DNA of 64,000 bases, from NCBI RefSeq assembly GCF_963678635.1, contig NC_087062.1, positions 88,573,845 through 88,637,844 of the forward strand, read 5' to 3'. The notes beneath the pieces are model-generated. The model had not been told where the DNA came from. It did no database searches and saw only the letters and a list, made by a program, of their open reading frames with translations. The position numbers and the translations under genes were made by a program. This DNA is from Symsagittifera roscoffensis (taxonomy: Eukaryota > Xenacoelomorpha > Acoela > Convolutidae). Positions 11,601-23,828 of this stretch are shown one piece after another; the first letter of the stretch is position 1, and each line of letters opens with the position of its first letter.

Positions 11601-14600
11601 TGATTGTGGTTTTCATTGTAGTCGCTGGTACTTTTGAATTGTTTTCGGTAAGTTGTACTCTTCTACTATCCTTCAATCTGTATGTTTTTCTTTTTTGTTT
11701 GATTGTTTGGCCTGAATGATGCAAGTTTTTCTTTCAAGATGAAATTAAACACAGTTTTACGCTTTCAACGCTTCGTAGCTTTCAACTTTTCTTGAGACTT
11801 ATTTGCAAGTTTAAACCCTTATTTAACTTCGGTATTTTTATTGATGGACGTTTTTGCCTGAAATTTAACATCACTCGGTACAAATTAAGTTTCTTTTATT
11901 GTTTTTTTAACAATTTTTTGACTTATTGGCTTTCGATTTCTTTTTTTATCTGCTAGCTCGCAATGTTTTTAATGTTAGGTTTATGTGGTATCTTAAGTAG
12001 GGCAACGCCTCGCTTCGTCTCTATGTTGAAGATTCATGAAAAGAATCTCTGCTAATTAATATTGGAAAAATTTTAAAAGTAATGTGTAAATAAGTTTTGG
12101 ATAGTGTATTTTTTTGGATAGTGTGATTATTTATATCATTTCAAATTTTTTCTGTTTTTATTTTTGAAAGGCAGCTGTAATTAGCTAAGGCCAATGCAGA
12201 AAGCGTTCTTCTAGGTATTCTCTCACTACTTTTGAAAACCGAAATTGTATTCATTTTTAAGTAACTGCGGTCGGCATATTCTCTACTTATTGTATGGCAA
12301 CCGGCTATTCTTGTTTTTTTTTTCGTAGAGAAAATGTTACTATTGAGACTCTTCTAACTTTTTTCTATCAAGTTCTTGTCTCAAACTGAGCTCTGATGGC
12401 TGCTCAAAATGCAAACCCGAGCATTGCGCTAATGAATCTCAGTTCATTCAATTCTGAAAGTTGAAGATATTTTTGCGGAGTAGAAAATATAAATTTTGAT
12501 TTAAACTTTTAAACAGTCCTTTGTCTATTGGGAAAAGTCAAATGTCATGCTGTCATATAAGGTAGAACTAGCAAACAGTTGATAGATTGCCGTATCTATT
12601 GCATCATAGAATACATGTGTCTTCGGCAAAATTTTCTGCAGTGGAAATTTTAATTACCCTTGCGTTAAGCAAGAGTATTTCAACCAGACACTAGACTTTT
12701 TCCGTAAATGACTTTTTTACGGGTTCTCCAACTTAATTATCTCCTTTTTCAAGTTCGTCAAGGTGCACGTTTAAGATCTGTAGTTAATCAGCTGGTCTGG
12801 AGCTACTGAAGTAATACTGGTTCTACAGCCAAAACAATTTTTTTAAATTGATTTTTTTTCCGGTATATTGAATTCGTTGCAATTTTTGTTGGCCTGCTTT
12901 TTGGTATTTTTTTAAACTGTTTTTGCTTGATTTTTAAAGTACTCTTCTTTTCATTTTCAAGAGGGTAAAAATCGTTCATTATTTTCTGTTTTTTTTACAC
13001 GCCAAAACGTTCTGTTAGATGGATTTTTTCGAAAGTTAGAAAAAGTTGCAATAATTTTTCAGTTTTTTGGATGCATGGTTTTTTCATATTTTTTTTTCAT
13101 ATAAAAAAAATTGAAATCACTTTAGGTTTTAGTTATTGGATTTGAGAGTTGCAATTTTGTTTTAAAGTTCGAAAAAAATCGTTACATTTCCGGGAAAATG
13201 TTTTTTTTTGAATATGGGTGTGACTTTTTCACACGAATGAATGTGGCTAGTGTCGCACGATATCCAGGAGTGTGGTTCTCTCTGGCTGAAAACTGGAAAA
13301 AAATATGAATTTTTTTATATTTTCTGTAGGGGCATCTTTTTTGTTGTCTGTTTTTGTTGTGATTCAGCTTTTTTACCGTGTTGTGTCAACTTCATATTGA
13401 ATAATTTTGATAAATTGGGTTGTTTAAGAGGCTTCAGGATTTTTAAAGATTCTCTGCAAGTTTTTTTCTGTAGCAAATTAGCAAAATAGGAATCTTTTGC
13501 ATTAATTTTTTAATTTTTGTTCAGTTTTTTCTTTTTTCTTTATTTTGTTCTTAGTTCATGGCAAATAACAGAAAAGGCCTATTTTATCGCCATTTTTTCC
13601 TGTAGGATATGCAGGTTGTTTGGTTGCAAGATGTTAAGCAAATTTTTTGAGTAGATTTAGTAACTTTGTACCAAAATGTTTTCTTATCATATCCATCTAT
13701 CATTTGTAATGATTATTGGCTATTATTACAAGGTTATGATAAAGAAAGGAATGGAATTTGTGTAGCTCGAATTGTTCCAATATTATGTAATTGATTTAAA
13801 TAATTGCAATAAGTTTTATTGATTTTTTCTAGCCTACAACAAAATTATTTCAAGTTTTTTACTTTTTCTTTGAGAGGGCCTTGAGAGGAGGAGATTGTTT
13901 TGTATGTTAGAAATGTCAATTCGAAGACATTGCCAAAATAGTTTGTCTTATGTCAATTTGGAGCGATTTTGAGAGTAATTTCGGATCTTGTTAACTTTTC
14001 CCCTTTTGCAAAATAGAGGGATTAGTTACGAGTTTTAAAGTGCGTATATGCTTAGCTGTTTATTTCTTTCCTAGGGGGATTTTCGTAACAAGGTACCACC
14101 ATAGAGGGATAGTTATCACGATCCGTAATTTTTTCGGCGCGAACGAGATGCGCACATCAACTAAAAAATATTGAATACATTCGCCTTCTTTTCCCGACAG
14201 TGTGGGACAGCGGGCATCAACCTTGTCGTTTTTGAAATGAGTAGCCAGTGAAAGTGCAATTGGAAGTACAATAGGTTCTGAATGTTTTGACGAAAAGTGA
14301 TTGATTTTTTTGGACATTTTTTTCAAGTTCATTTTTATTTTAATCAAATAAATTTCAACAAGTTAATAAGTTGTAGTCATTTAATGCAAAAAATTTTCCT
14401 CGTCAAAAGAAGTTTGTTAAAAATTATTTTCCACGTCAAATGTGCAGAAAATTGTTATCATAGGTGAGCAGAGGAGAATGAATTACAGTCAAAGTACTTA
14501 CAAATGTGGTCCTAGAATAAAACTTGGAGTGTTTTTTATCGGCTATGGCTTAGCAATTATTTTTCATCGGCCTTGTCCGACAGACAAGTTATGTGGTATG

Positions 14601-14626
14601 CGGTTGTTGTCTTTAAAAACATTTTT

Positions 14627-15132
14627 TAAGGTCGATGAACGTAGTTCAGACTCTTATATAAGTCAGGATGATTTTATATTTCGTTTTTTTTTTAGGAAAA
14701 GGCTTAAAAAGTGATCAAGCTCAAAAATACTTTTTGAGGTTTGACTGTTGATTTCTTTTTAAGTTCAATTCTTTTCTATGTTAAAAGGAAGGCAATCGCC
14801 ACTATCGAACAGCAAAACTGTAAAGGCCACCAAAAACGTGACTGACTTCTAATTTCGAAATAAGAATTTAGTTTTCAGATTTTCTAACGAAGTAAATATT
14901 TTACCAGTTAGTCTACTTGGTCCAGTTTTCTCAAATTGTGTTAATTTGATCAAAAACGTGTCAATCATAAATGTCAATCAAACGAGTCAATCTAGCAAGT
15001 CAAAGAGCTTTAAAGGCATCTATTTTTTTCTTCAAAATTCGATTTGAAGTTGAAATTTTTTCGAAAAAAAGTCATTAATTTTTCCTGTTTACTTGCGCTC
15101 ATTGACTCTTTTCCAAGTGTCTGTCGGCCATG
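14627..15132 (+). mobile_element. Family A repeat, nearly full length
   Basis: Starts TTAAGGTCGATGAACGTAGT, then CAGACTCTTATATAAG. It carries AAAAGGAAGGCAATCGCCAC, ACTATCGAACAGCAAAA, the CCAGTTTTCTCAAATTGTG block and the 3' end CATTGACTCTTTTCC, followed by a hairpin and GGCCATG. It ends 65 bases before exon 2. Confidence 0.8.
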
Positions 15133-15196
15133 TTTTTCGTTTGGCGTTTTTTTCGTTTAAGCTTTGTTAAATCGTGTTCATGTGGCTTTGTTTCAG

Positions 15197-15303
15197 TTCA
15201 TGTTTGCCATCAGCTTCCGAGGAGAGGGAGGTCGTCAGATCGAGTTGGCCTGTGACAATCAAGAGCAGTGCGACACTTGGGTGGCTGCTATTCAAAAGAG
15301 CAG
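15197..15303 (+). CDS. RASGRF: RasGRF exon 2: end of PH1
   Basis: Acceptor TTTGTTTCAG, phase 0 in, phase 2 out (AGCAG/gtgcag). Encodes residues 88-123: FMFAISFRGEGGRQIELACD, then NQEQCDTWVAAIQKS. The Asp/Trp-Val-Ala-Ala-Ile segment is the C-terminal helix of the PH domain and matches CDEWVAAIAHAS of vertebrate RasGRF1. The whole PH1 domain is therefore built from exons 1 and 2. Confidence 0.93.
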
Positions 15304-15404
15304 GTGCAGGCGATATAAAGACTTCGCTTTTCGGTCTATACTACTATAAAAATTAATAAGTTGCTTCCAAGTAAGATCACTACACAAACAAATTTAGAAA
15401 TAAG

Positions 15405-15462
15405 GAATTTTTTACAAGAACATTACTAGAGAATTTTTTACAAGAACATTACTAGAGAGAGC
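15405..15462 (+). repeat. Short tandem duplication in intron 2
   Basis: The 24-base unit GAATTTTTTACAAGAACATT plus ACTA occurs twice in a row. The rest of intron 2 (15304-15839) shows nothing else recognisable. Confidence 0.8.
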
Positions 15463-15839
15463 GCCATGAGACTAACATCTAGCCTGTTTTTAGGCATCTC
15501 AGAAAAATCATTTTACGCTTTCAGAGTTAATTAACAACGGTTGTTACTCTTTAGGTTCTGTGGGCTCTTCTTAATTTTTTTCATGGATTTGAGCTACCCC
15601 AAATAAATTTGCCATATTATTCAGATCGTAATGCTGTTTTCGAAAAGCTTAAAGCTTCGCTGGCCAAAAAAGTTTGGATTACGTAAGTAAGGGCAAGCAG
15701 GGGGGCATTTAGGAGGCGAGCAGATTGAAAGCTTTTGTGATACGTTTAATGTGTTATAATTTTTTGCGTGTATTATCAGTGATATAACTGTCTGTTGGCT
15801 GTGGTTCTGTAAAAAAATGCTGTATCCGTGCGTGTTTAG

Positions 15840-15987
15840 TTTCAACCTGTTGCGTATGCACAAGGAAGAATTGGAAAGGAAACACCAACACTTAGTGCAT
15901 ATTCTGGACACTGAGAGGGGCACTCGCAATCAGTACATGAACCAGTGCGAGGAACAGGCAGACGAAATTGCCAAGCTACGCACCGAG
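15840..15987 (+). CDS. RASGRF: RasGRF exon 3: coiled coil, first part
   Basis: Acceptor CGTGTTTAG, phase 2 in, phase 0 out (ACCGAG/gtcaga). Encodes residues 123-172, including HKEELERKHQHLVHILDTER and EEQADEIAKLRTE. Charged heptad-like sequence matches the coiled coil between PH1 and IQ of RasGRF1 (EALMQKYLHLLQIVETEK). Joining the split codon AG+T gives Ser. Confidence 0.92.
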
Positions 15988-18214
15988 GTCAGATTTTTAC
16001 AAATCATCTCATCTGTTTTGAGTTTTTGTTTGGGTCGCGTCACAGAAAGTGTTTTTGCCGCCCTCGAAGAAAACTCGTAATAGTCAAAAGTAGTAGCTTT
16101 TAAGCCTTTTCAGCAATGATTCGGATTCCAAGTAAATTTTAAAAAGTTGTCTTAGTTTCGAAAATAATTTTTCTGATTTTTTTCATTTTTTTTAGACTAA
16201 GCGACGCAAAATATAAGAATGGTTTTGAACTCTCAATTGAATTCCAATTGAAGTTCTTCATTTAATTTGGATATCATGTCTTCTAATTTTTGCAGATTTT
16301 TCTCTGATTCGGTTGTCCTTTGCCGAAAAAAAAATTAACAAAAAATTTTGAAATGTTTTTGAATTTTTATTTTTTTTTGTTTTCCGTTTTTTTTGTCCTA
16401 TTCGGCTATCTTTGTTGTAATGGTTGTAATCTCAAAAACATGACGCCAAAACCAACACCGGTCTGTAATTTTTATCATGAATGTCACTTAAAATCTCTTG
16501 TTTGTATTTATCTTTTAAAAATGGCGCAGTTCAAAATGGTCGTGTCAATTAATTATATCAAATTAGTTGAATCCAATATTGTTACAACTGAAAATCTGGA
16601 AAGTTAAAGAGATTTAAGGGGATTAATTGTATCATAATTAGTTCAATCAAAAATTTGCATGGCTAAAGAGTAGGGTAAGTTAAACAGTTTGAGGTGATAT
16701 ATATTTTTTGAATGCTTCTCGAAAGTTGACTTTTTTCAAACAAAATGCAGTCGTTTTTAGTTTTCTTGAGATTTTTGACTTTTTCTGACTGTCTGCTGGC
16801 CAGATTTATGTTCAATATCAATTTATTTGTTAAAAGGGAAGCAAATTATTTTCTCCAATCACGAAAATAAAGATGGCGCAAAATTAACCAAATTTGAGCA
16901 GACAGAATCAAAGGCAATTTTTTATTTCGCTGGGAAATAAAAATTTCAAATTCTAAGTTCGAAAGTGAAAATGTATTATAGGTTCTATGAGGCCTAGTTA
17001 TCTACAAGTTTGTTACTCGTTTACCTTCCAAGATGCTCGGCTGAACAAAATTTAAAAATTCAAACGCGTTTTTGTTTCAACCTGGATGAATATTAGACAC
17101 CAAGTGAAGATATTAAAAGTTGTTTTGCTTTTCATCATTTTTAATATGTTGCAATTTTCTTCAAATTTCGGACACAAAATTGTACCTAAAATGGTTTTTT
17201 TTTTGGCTTTTTTCTAATTAATCAAAAATAACGCTGAAACTCAAGTTAATTGATGAGAAAGTTATTTTAAAGAAACAGCCCAACAAAGTTCTAGGGTGTA
17301 AAACTTCCAAAAATCTGTATAAGAGAAAATGTTTTTGGTTGGTAGCTAAAAAGGTCTTTTCTACTAAATAAAATTTAAATGCTTGCTTAAAAACAAATTT
17401 TAAACGTTTTACTCAAGTTTTTGGATGTTGTAGCCTTGTATAACTTTGTTGGTCAGTGTAAGAGGCTTCTTTTGATATCATTTTCTCAATAATTAGTTTG
17501 ATAGTTTAAGCGTAATTCTTGATTAATTAGAAAAAAAATGATCCATGGTTGGGGTAAGTTTATGGCTGACAAATTCGAAGAAGAAATTGCACCATATTAA
17601 TCTGCTCAAACTATAGCAACTTTTGTTCTTTGTACTTTCTGTCTAATCTTAACCCAATTTGAGAAAAATGCGTTTAGTTTTTCGAATTTTGTTCGTTGTG
17701 TCCGGATAATTTAAATCAGTACTGTAAATTTAAGTCAAACTTATTTGCTGAAAAATTAATTTACGCTGTCCAATAGCAAAAATGTAATGGGCTCGATAAA
17801 ACTTAGTTAAAAAAGAACTTTAATTTTAAGCATTCACTTTTAAGCATTCACTGCAGAATTAAATTTATTTTTTCATTAAACCAGTTATCTCTTATTGGGT
17901 TAGTTTTATGAACAAATGTCAATCATAAAATTTTCTTGAAATTCAAAGAGCCTCTGCATTAAATATTCAAAAATTGAAATTTGTTCGAAAAAAATAATCC
18001 TGGAGCTTATTGAAAATTATATTACTCTGGCTGTTAGCTAAGTTTCTGAATTTTCAATTTAAAAGTAATTTTAAAACTGTCATATTTTGTTCGTTTGGTA
18101 ATCTTTTGATTTCAACGAGGTCGAGAGTGGTAGGTTTTGTTGCACTTTTTGTTTCCAAGTGGGCACCCTTCCTCCCTTTGATGAGTCGCGCTTCACGGTT
18201 AAATGATGATTTAG
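15988..18214 (+). other. Intron 3 with eroded family A remnants
   Basis: AT-rich. A very diverged family A 3' part lies near 16535-16815 (ends CTGTCTGCTGGCCAG) and another near 17820-18000 (TTGGGTTAGTTTTATGAAC, CAATCATAAAATT, TTCAAAGAGCC). No other feature is visible. Confidence 0.55.
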
Positions 18215-18316
18215 TTGATGATTGTGAAGCAGCAGCTGCAAAAACTTAAGGTGAACCTGTCTAAGAACGAAATCCTGACTGAAGAAGAAACAGAGGAGCT
18301 GCGGAAAATCAAAAAG
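18215..18316 (+). CDS. RASGRF: RasGRF exon 4: coiled coil, second part
   Basis: Encodes residues 173-206, ending ETEELRKIKK/gtcagt, phase 0 on both sides. The end matches DIKKIKK just before the IQ motif in RasGRF1. The start is my choice: the acceptor GATTTAG at 18208-18214 gives LMIVKQQLQKLKV in frame. Alternative in-frame acceptors are GTGAAG before CAGCAG (exon from 18230) and the AG three bases later (a tandem NAGNAG-type site). Each only changes the length of the coiled coil. Confidence 0.85.
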
Positions 18317-18872
18317 GTCAGTCGATTCGATCTTAACTTACATTTATTTTTGTGTTTGAAAGGTGCATGGCAAATTAACAAATGCCGATCGAATATTTCC
18401 TCAAAGCCAGCTCTTTAGTGTCAATAGTATACTTCCTGTTACAAATTTTTTTGTGGTCCTAAAAATATATTTTTTACAAGAAGCTATTTAGTTTGAAACT
18501 CATAAGAAGGTATATGAAAGATGGGCTAAGAGTGAATAATTGACATGCTCCTTTCGAGTAAATGTTCAACTTCGATATCTTTTTGATTTGTGTAATTTTT
18601 GGGCTGATGCTCTTTCATTGTGCGGCTCAATGGCTTTTCATGATCGAAGTTCTCGATATCTATCAGCGTCAAATCATGGAAACTAACATCAAATGCATGA
18701 GTTTTAGTCAGCGACCATGGTCTATATATTTTCATGAAATACTAGCCACAATTGTTTGGATTGGAGGCTCAAAACGTGAAAATGAAAAAATAAACAGAGA
18801 ACTATTTGAAAATTTATACGAATCAGCATAAAATTATGGGCGTGTTCCCGCGCTTTTCTTGCAAATACTGGG

Positions 18873-19083
18873 CATTGTGGCGCTCCGGTAGTGATGGTGC
18901 CTAGCAATCATATGATTGCTGGTTCAAATCGCTCGTGCGCTGCAATTTGTAAGGTGAGCTCTTGCAAGTAAGTCATAGCTTAAAGGGCGCTGAATATATG
19001 AGCTCATGTTAACCTAAATAATTAACCTTTGGGTTAGGCCTCCAGGTTGGTTGACTAAAAAAATATATATAAATATATACTGG
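18873..19083 (+). repeat. tRNA-derived SINE-like repeat
   Basis: The left part has an A-box-like TGGCGCTCCGGTAGTGATGG and a B-box-like GGTTCAAATCG about 40 bases later, the spacing of a pol III tRNA-type promoter. An unrelated body follows (TTAACCTTTGGGTTAGGCC), then a (TA)n-rich tail. It is too degenerate at the acceptor and anticodon stems for a real tRNA. Confidence 0.6.
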
Positions 19084-20491
19084 CTGTGAACGTTTTTTTT
19101 TATAATAAATTAAGGGTACAAAAGTTAAACTTGGGGAATAAGGGAGGTTGGAAGATTAGTTTAGACCTTTCAAAAGTTCTTTCGGCTTTCAATCATTTCC
19201 TAGATCATTTATTTAATCCAATACTCTTCAATCAAACGGCACTTTTCTTTATTGTTCATTCGGATCGCTTTAACAAAACTCTCTCCTCTCCCTCCATAGT
19301 AATGAACACTGAAAATTAGCATTCACGAATTTTGAGCCTAAAAACGACCCCCCTTGACCCCCCTTGAAGCAGGAAAAATGGGAAATGTTACAGTGATCCG
19401 AACGCTCCTCCTCGCTCTTTTAAAAAAGGCGAACGGTAAGTTGGGGAAGCTTGTTAAGTCTCCGGATCTCTTAAACTATTTTCCCCATATGGTACATAGT
19501 AAAGAATATCCACCCTAAAAATGAATAATTCAACGGATAAACCTATGGGAATTTTGTACCTAATAACGAATACCTCTTTGCAATGCCGGGGGATGGTTTA
19601 GAGATCCGAAGCCTGTGATCTCATTTCACTTCGCTCGGTGTTTGGATCTTTCTGTTATCACTTCATGTTTCTCTTTTCAGCAACTTTCCGCTAAAAGTCT
19701 GGCAAAAGTAAGTAGAGCCCGTAATCAAATCCCAGCTGGTCAATAGCTTACACAACTTTTCCGATATCAGCCACGTTTTTAGAACTAAAACTATCTGCAA
19801 ATTATTTTTGGACCTGGAAATTCGTCCTTGAAGCCTTGTTTGATTGTTTTGAGTTTCAAAGATATTTATTCTGTAAATTGTGCAAAAAGTCATCCGATTT
19901 TCCTTTAGATGTAAATTGAGTTTCCGTTCACGTGGCTTCCTTATTGTGACGAAAGTCGTAAATAATGGCCCAAGTGGTTTTCTGATCTTAATGCAAAATT
20001 ATTGTGCACTATTGCTTAATAAGGTCGCAGACTTGACTCCGATGATCTACTGCAAATATTCAAATCCTTTAGAATTACTTTTTCATGAAAGAAGTGGTTT
20101 TTCAAAAACTAAGCAATTTTATATTCAAAGCCGAATTAGTTATTGAATTTGATTTGTTTCAGTTTTGGTAACTTGACCTCCGAAATTGGTTTTTAAGTGA
20201 GGCTAATTTCAATCAAACACGTCTCACTCAGCTTCAGTATTTGCATTTTCAACAAAATCGTAGATTTTGAAAATGACAATAAAAGCAACTCTTCTAAATT
20301 TCTTGCTAAATTTAGGCAGTGGTTGGCTTGGCAGACAGGCCAAAATAACATTAAAATTTCAATAAGCCAAAATTTAGATTGAAAACGTAGATTGCTGGAC
20401 GGAAAAATGTTCGAAACAGCGTATAGTGCTAACGTGCCAGCTTGCTGACTTCAAATTTTGGCCATAACGTATATTTTATGGGGCTTTTTAG

Positions 20492-20600
20492 CAGGGGCGG
20501 ATCTAGGATTTTCTCTGATTTTCTGAGCTACCCAAATCACTATAAAGACCCTATTTTGACCAAGTTTTATAAATCGAATGTTTCTCAACTAATTCAGTTC
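20492..20600 (+). mobile_element. hAT-like element, left end only
   Basis: Begins CAGGGGCGGATCTAGGATTT, the same terminus as the complete element at 6325-6731, and continues with ACTATAAAGACCCTATTTTG, shared with the copies at 47083 and 48243. No right terminus is visible nearby. Confidence 0.65.
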
Positions 20601-20949
20601 GAGAATAAGGATCGAGTGTATTTCACTGTAGTATGTCAGAAGTATAGTACATAATAATTTATTGGACAATGTCTTACTATTATAAAAAAAATTATTGACC
20701 TTGATAATAGATGGCTTTGCAATTGAAACTTATTTTTTGAAGTTGCATTTGAAACAGCTTAGGAAACCTTGAAAAAGAATTCTGTCTGATCATTCAACAA
20801 AGGTTTTCAAAAATTCTCTGCGGCAAAAGCACAAAATGACAAGGGAACGGAATGTGAAACTTCAACAAAAATGTTGTTTGTCCAATAAATCTTATAAATT
20901 AGTAAGATCATTTATCCACGAGGGATAGGACCAACATACGAGCTGTACA

Positions 20950-21132
20950 GCTCATCACGGCGAACCGCTGTTGTGCCCCTGCTTAAGAACTACATGCAAT
21001 TTTTTTTGGTTATTTTTCTGGGCTGGGTAATGTTGCCTCACCCTCAAGCAACGAGCACGGATCATGGTAGGCCTCGAACATCCGACCTTTCGATTGAGAG
21101 GCGGAGACGTAACCACTTCACCACTGCTCCCC
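20950..21132 (-). repeat. tRNA-derived SINE-like repeat, minus strand
   Basis: Read on the minus strand it starts GGGGAGCAGTGGTGAAGTGG, with A box and D-arm look, followed about 40 bases later by GGATGTTCGAGGCC, a B-box-like motif. The body ends with GGGCACAACAGCGGTTCGCC. A diverged relative lies at 50595-50690. Confidence 0.65.
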
Positions 21133-21339
21133 TTATTGTAAAACTGTCTACCGACTTTCCCAATGCATATAAAATGCACTTTTTGTCTGCACATTTTTTA
21201 TATACATAATAAATCATTGATTACACATAGTGTTATGACATGAGTCCACTTTTTTCAATCCAACTTGCATAAATCTGTGCTCATTTTTTTGCTGCCTAGC
21301 ATTGGCAATTGAATAGCATGTGTTCACCCGCTTTATTGC

Positions 21340-21560
21340 TGGTTAGTTTTTTGCGAAACTCAAGAGGCACCGAAGCAGATGCGAGGCAGTGGTGTTATTA
21401 GTCACCAGGTTGGGGGATCGGTTTCGTCTCATGGCGAAAGTTTCATTTTTCAACGCATATTTTTGCATCGTTTAATTTTTGCATCGCTTATTTTAATTTA
21501 AAAAGTGAAACTGAAATTGTTTGCTGGTCCCAGGTATTATTGGGTGGCCGGTCTCGGAGA
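21340..21560 (+). repeat. Repeat shared with 54885-55140
   Basis: Contains GAAGCAGATGCGAGG followed by a tRNA-like stretch and a CATGGCGAAAGTTTCATTTTT block. Similar blocks occur at 54885-54985 and 55035-55140. Probably a decayed SINE; family D-type sequence (GCGAGCTTGCGAGCGTAAGT) follows at 21716-21800. Confidence 0.45.
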
Positions 21561-22369
21561 AGAATGCTTAAGAGCATAACAAGCAAAATCTGATTGTTCA
21601 TTGCGATTGTTTATTGATTTGCAACGGTTGCTGAAACTCAAATATTTCAAGCACCAGCTTTATCAGGCGCTAGTTGATTACATTTTTTGTGCGATTAGAA
21701 GAATTATCTATTTACACTAGCGAGCTTGCGAGCGTAAGTGTAAGTGTATTAGTACGAGCCTTCTTTTTTTCGAATGCAACTCGCAAATAAACATTTTCAT
21801 TAAAAGTGTTCACTCATTTCGTGGCACTTTGGCTGTAATCACTATCTGTTGCATAGGAAATTTCATTGCGTTTGATCTCAGCTTTATTTGTGGCTAGTGC
21901 GTGAGACTCATTGTTTCTTGGTTGCATATCGAGTCCGAGACGTAGACGATTTTTTACTAATTCGAGACTTATTTGTACTTTTTCTTATGGCACTTTATAG
22001 AGCTGCTTTTTACCGTGTTCTCGGTAGTATCTGCGAAGCGCCGCTTTGCCCTTGTGTAGAAGAGTAGAACTCAGACGTTTTTCCTTTGAGCCCATTCCTA
22101 AGCAGAATAACAGCCATGCCTTAGCGTCTGTGGGATATGGTCTGTTTAACGTCATAGCGTGGGAATAATGGGCCGCTAGTTGCAGCATTTGTTTAGTAGT
22201 TTGTTTTGCCTTTGGACCCGTTGTGCTCTTGGTCCTTTCTGCTCAATGCACCCTCCCAGTATAAGTGGAACAGTTAACATTTCTCTTTAAAGTAGTTGTT
22301 TATTTGCGATGAGGTGTGTAAAGAATCATTTGTGGGCTGGTTTTCCTCGTTTTTTTATTCATAAGTTTT

Positions 22370-23304
22370 TAAGAGTCAATGAACGTAGTTCAAACTCTTT
22401 CATAGGTCACAATCTCTTTATGTTTTTTGAGCCTGAACAAGTCTTAAAATTGTTCTGGCTCAAATTTACTTTTTCGTAGTTCAATTTTTGATATCTGATT
22501 GAGTTCATTTGCTTTAAGGAAGGCAAACTCCACTATCGAACATCAATCATGTAAAGGTCACGAAAACCAGGGTCGACTTCTAATTTCGAAAATGTAGTTT
22601 AATTAGTTATCATTAAAATACAAATACCCATCGAAATACAAATTTAAACCATTGATCCTGTTTTTTTTTCCAATTGGATCAATTTCACCAAACAAGTGTT
22701 AATCATAAATTGTTATAGAACTTCCAAGAGCTTTGAGGCCATATACTTTTTTCTGAAACATTCGAAGTTGAAATTTTTTCAGAAAAAACAAGCCAGTATA
22801 TTTTTCAGTGTGCTTGCATTCGGTGGCGTTCCTCGTGCTGGAGGGGCCGAGTGCTTGAATTTTTTATCGGTTTATTTTCAGCCAATCAGAATTGAGTATT
22901 CAAAAATCTCAGGGAAATCGCAAAAATCTTCAAAGTAAGCAGATAAATCCAGGCCATTAGTGTTAAAGCTGACCGATTAGATAATAAGCAGATGGATTTT
23001 TAAATATTACATCAAAGGCGGTTGGGAACAAATTTAATATTTCAAGGATACCGATTCACGAATAATGGAAAAACAAAAAACAAAAATAATTATATCTGCA
23101 CCTATTATATCTGCATCTTTTATATTTATTAACTGAACATTTTCTGTCTTAACATTTGACTTCGATTTTGTGAGAAAAGCAATAAACCAACAGGAACGCT
23201 TAGTGATTTTGATTGGTTGAAGTTTTTCCAGCATTCGGTCCCTCCAGCATGAGAACCCTCCCCCTTGCATTCATTGACTCTTCTTGAACTGTCTTTTCGC
23301 TATA
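22370..23304 (+). mobile_element. Family A repeat, interrupted by a younger element
   Basis: The left part (22370-22821) starts TAAGAGTCAATGAACGTAGT, then CAAACTCTTTCATAGG, and runs through ACTATCGAACATCAATC and GTTAATCATAAATTGTTATA. The right part (23264-23304) is TTGCATTCATTGACTCTTCTT plus the 3' hairpin. Removing the 442-bp insert and one target copy restores a continuous family A 3' end. Confidence 0.8.
22822..23263. mobile_element. Mutator-like MITE with 9-bp target duplication, nested in family A
   Basis: The host sequence CTTGCATTC is present on both sides (22813-22821 and 23264-23272). The ends are imperfect inverted repeats of about 38 bp sharing GTGCTGGAGGGGCCGAGTGC on the left and, inverted, ATGCTGGAGGGACCGAATGC on the right. 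A 9-bp duplication with inverted ends is typical of Mutator-like elements. No transposase is present in 442 bp; superfamily is inferred from duplication length only. Confidence 0.8.
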
Positions 23305-23514
23305 TGATGAAATAATTGAAGGTTTGTCTTGTCAATTTTGAAGATAAAATTTAATTGTAAGTAGAAAACTGAATAACACATCAAATTTACGACAACCGAA
23401 CAACTTCAAACAAATTAACGACAACTGAACAGTTTCAAACAACCAGTTCAGTAACCTGCTCCAGTTTATTTGTCTATAGTTTTTCATCCTCTGACTTTGG
23501 AGTTGCTGGTTATT

Positions 23515-23590
23515 TACACAAGCAAAGCTCGTGTGATAGTATGAACTCTCTTTTTTCCTAATCTAAGTCGCAAATATTAGTGTTCATTTT
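23515..23590 (+). repeat. Family D repeat fragment
   Basis: Blocks GATAGTATGAACTCTCTTTT and CTAAGTCGCAAATAT recur at 37320-37400, in the same order and also followed downstream by a family E repeat. Weaker relatives are at 21716-21800 and 54468-54545. Confidence 0.6.
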
Positions 23591-23699
23591 GAAAGTATGT
23601 TCAAATATTAGTGTTCCCCAGCTATTAAGTACAGGCAATGCTAAGGATATTAATACAGACTATTATATTACAAATAGCAGTTTAACTTCAAGGTATCAT

Positions 23700-23790
23700 G
23701 GATCTGTAGCGTAGAGGTAGGGAAGGAGACCCGCAACAACAAAAAAGAGGGTTCGAATCTGGGCAGGGTTCGAATCTGGGCAGGGTTAGA
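23700..23790 (+). repeat. tRNA-like stretch with duplicated B-box
   Basis: GTAGCGTAGAGGTAGGGAAG resembles a D-arm/A-box, and GGGTTCGAATCTGGGCA, a good B-box/T-loop sequence, occurs twice in tandem. Acceptor pairing is absent, so I read it as a SINE head rather than a tRNA gene. Confidence 0.5.
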
Positions 23791-23828
23791 TGTTTTTGAT
23801 GAACTTTTTCATGTACTAATTAAAATGC

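Larger units (their letters stand above)
6106..15196 (+). other. Intron 1 (9.1 kb), filled with repeats
   Basis: Contains a complete hAT-like element (6325-6731), diverged family A copies (7060-7480, 8281-8666, 9310-9555), a family B fragment (7785-8030), a pair of long direct repeats (9885-10580 and 10875-11600), a family B fragment near 12260-12315 and a good family A copy (14627-15132). The rest (about 12320-14620) is T-rich DNA in which I see no gene. The stretch at 13985-14110 resembles 43130-43260 and may be another diverged repeat. Confidence 0.7.

Noticed and set aside
15817-16080. Extended open frame around exon 3 continuing past 15987
   Set aside because: The coding match stops at RTE/gtcaga; the Phe/Leu-rich continuation is intron read-through.
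23700-23790. Candidate tRNA gene (also 18873, 20950, 39985, 55042)
   Set aside because: Box A and B motifs are present, but acceptor and anticodon stems do not pair and several have unrelated 3' bodies, so SINE-like repeats are the better reading.
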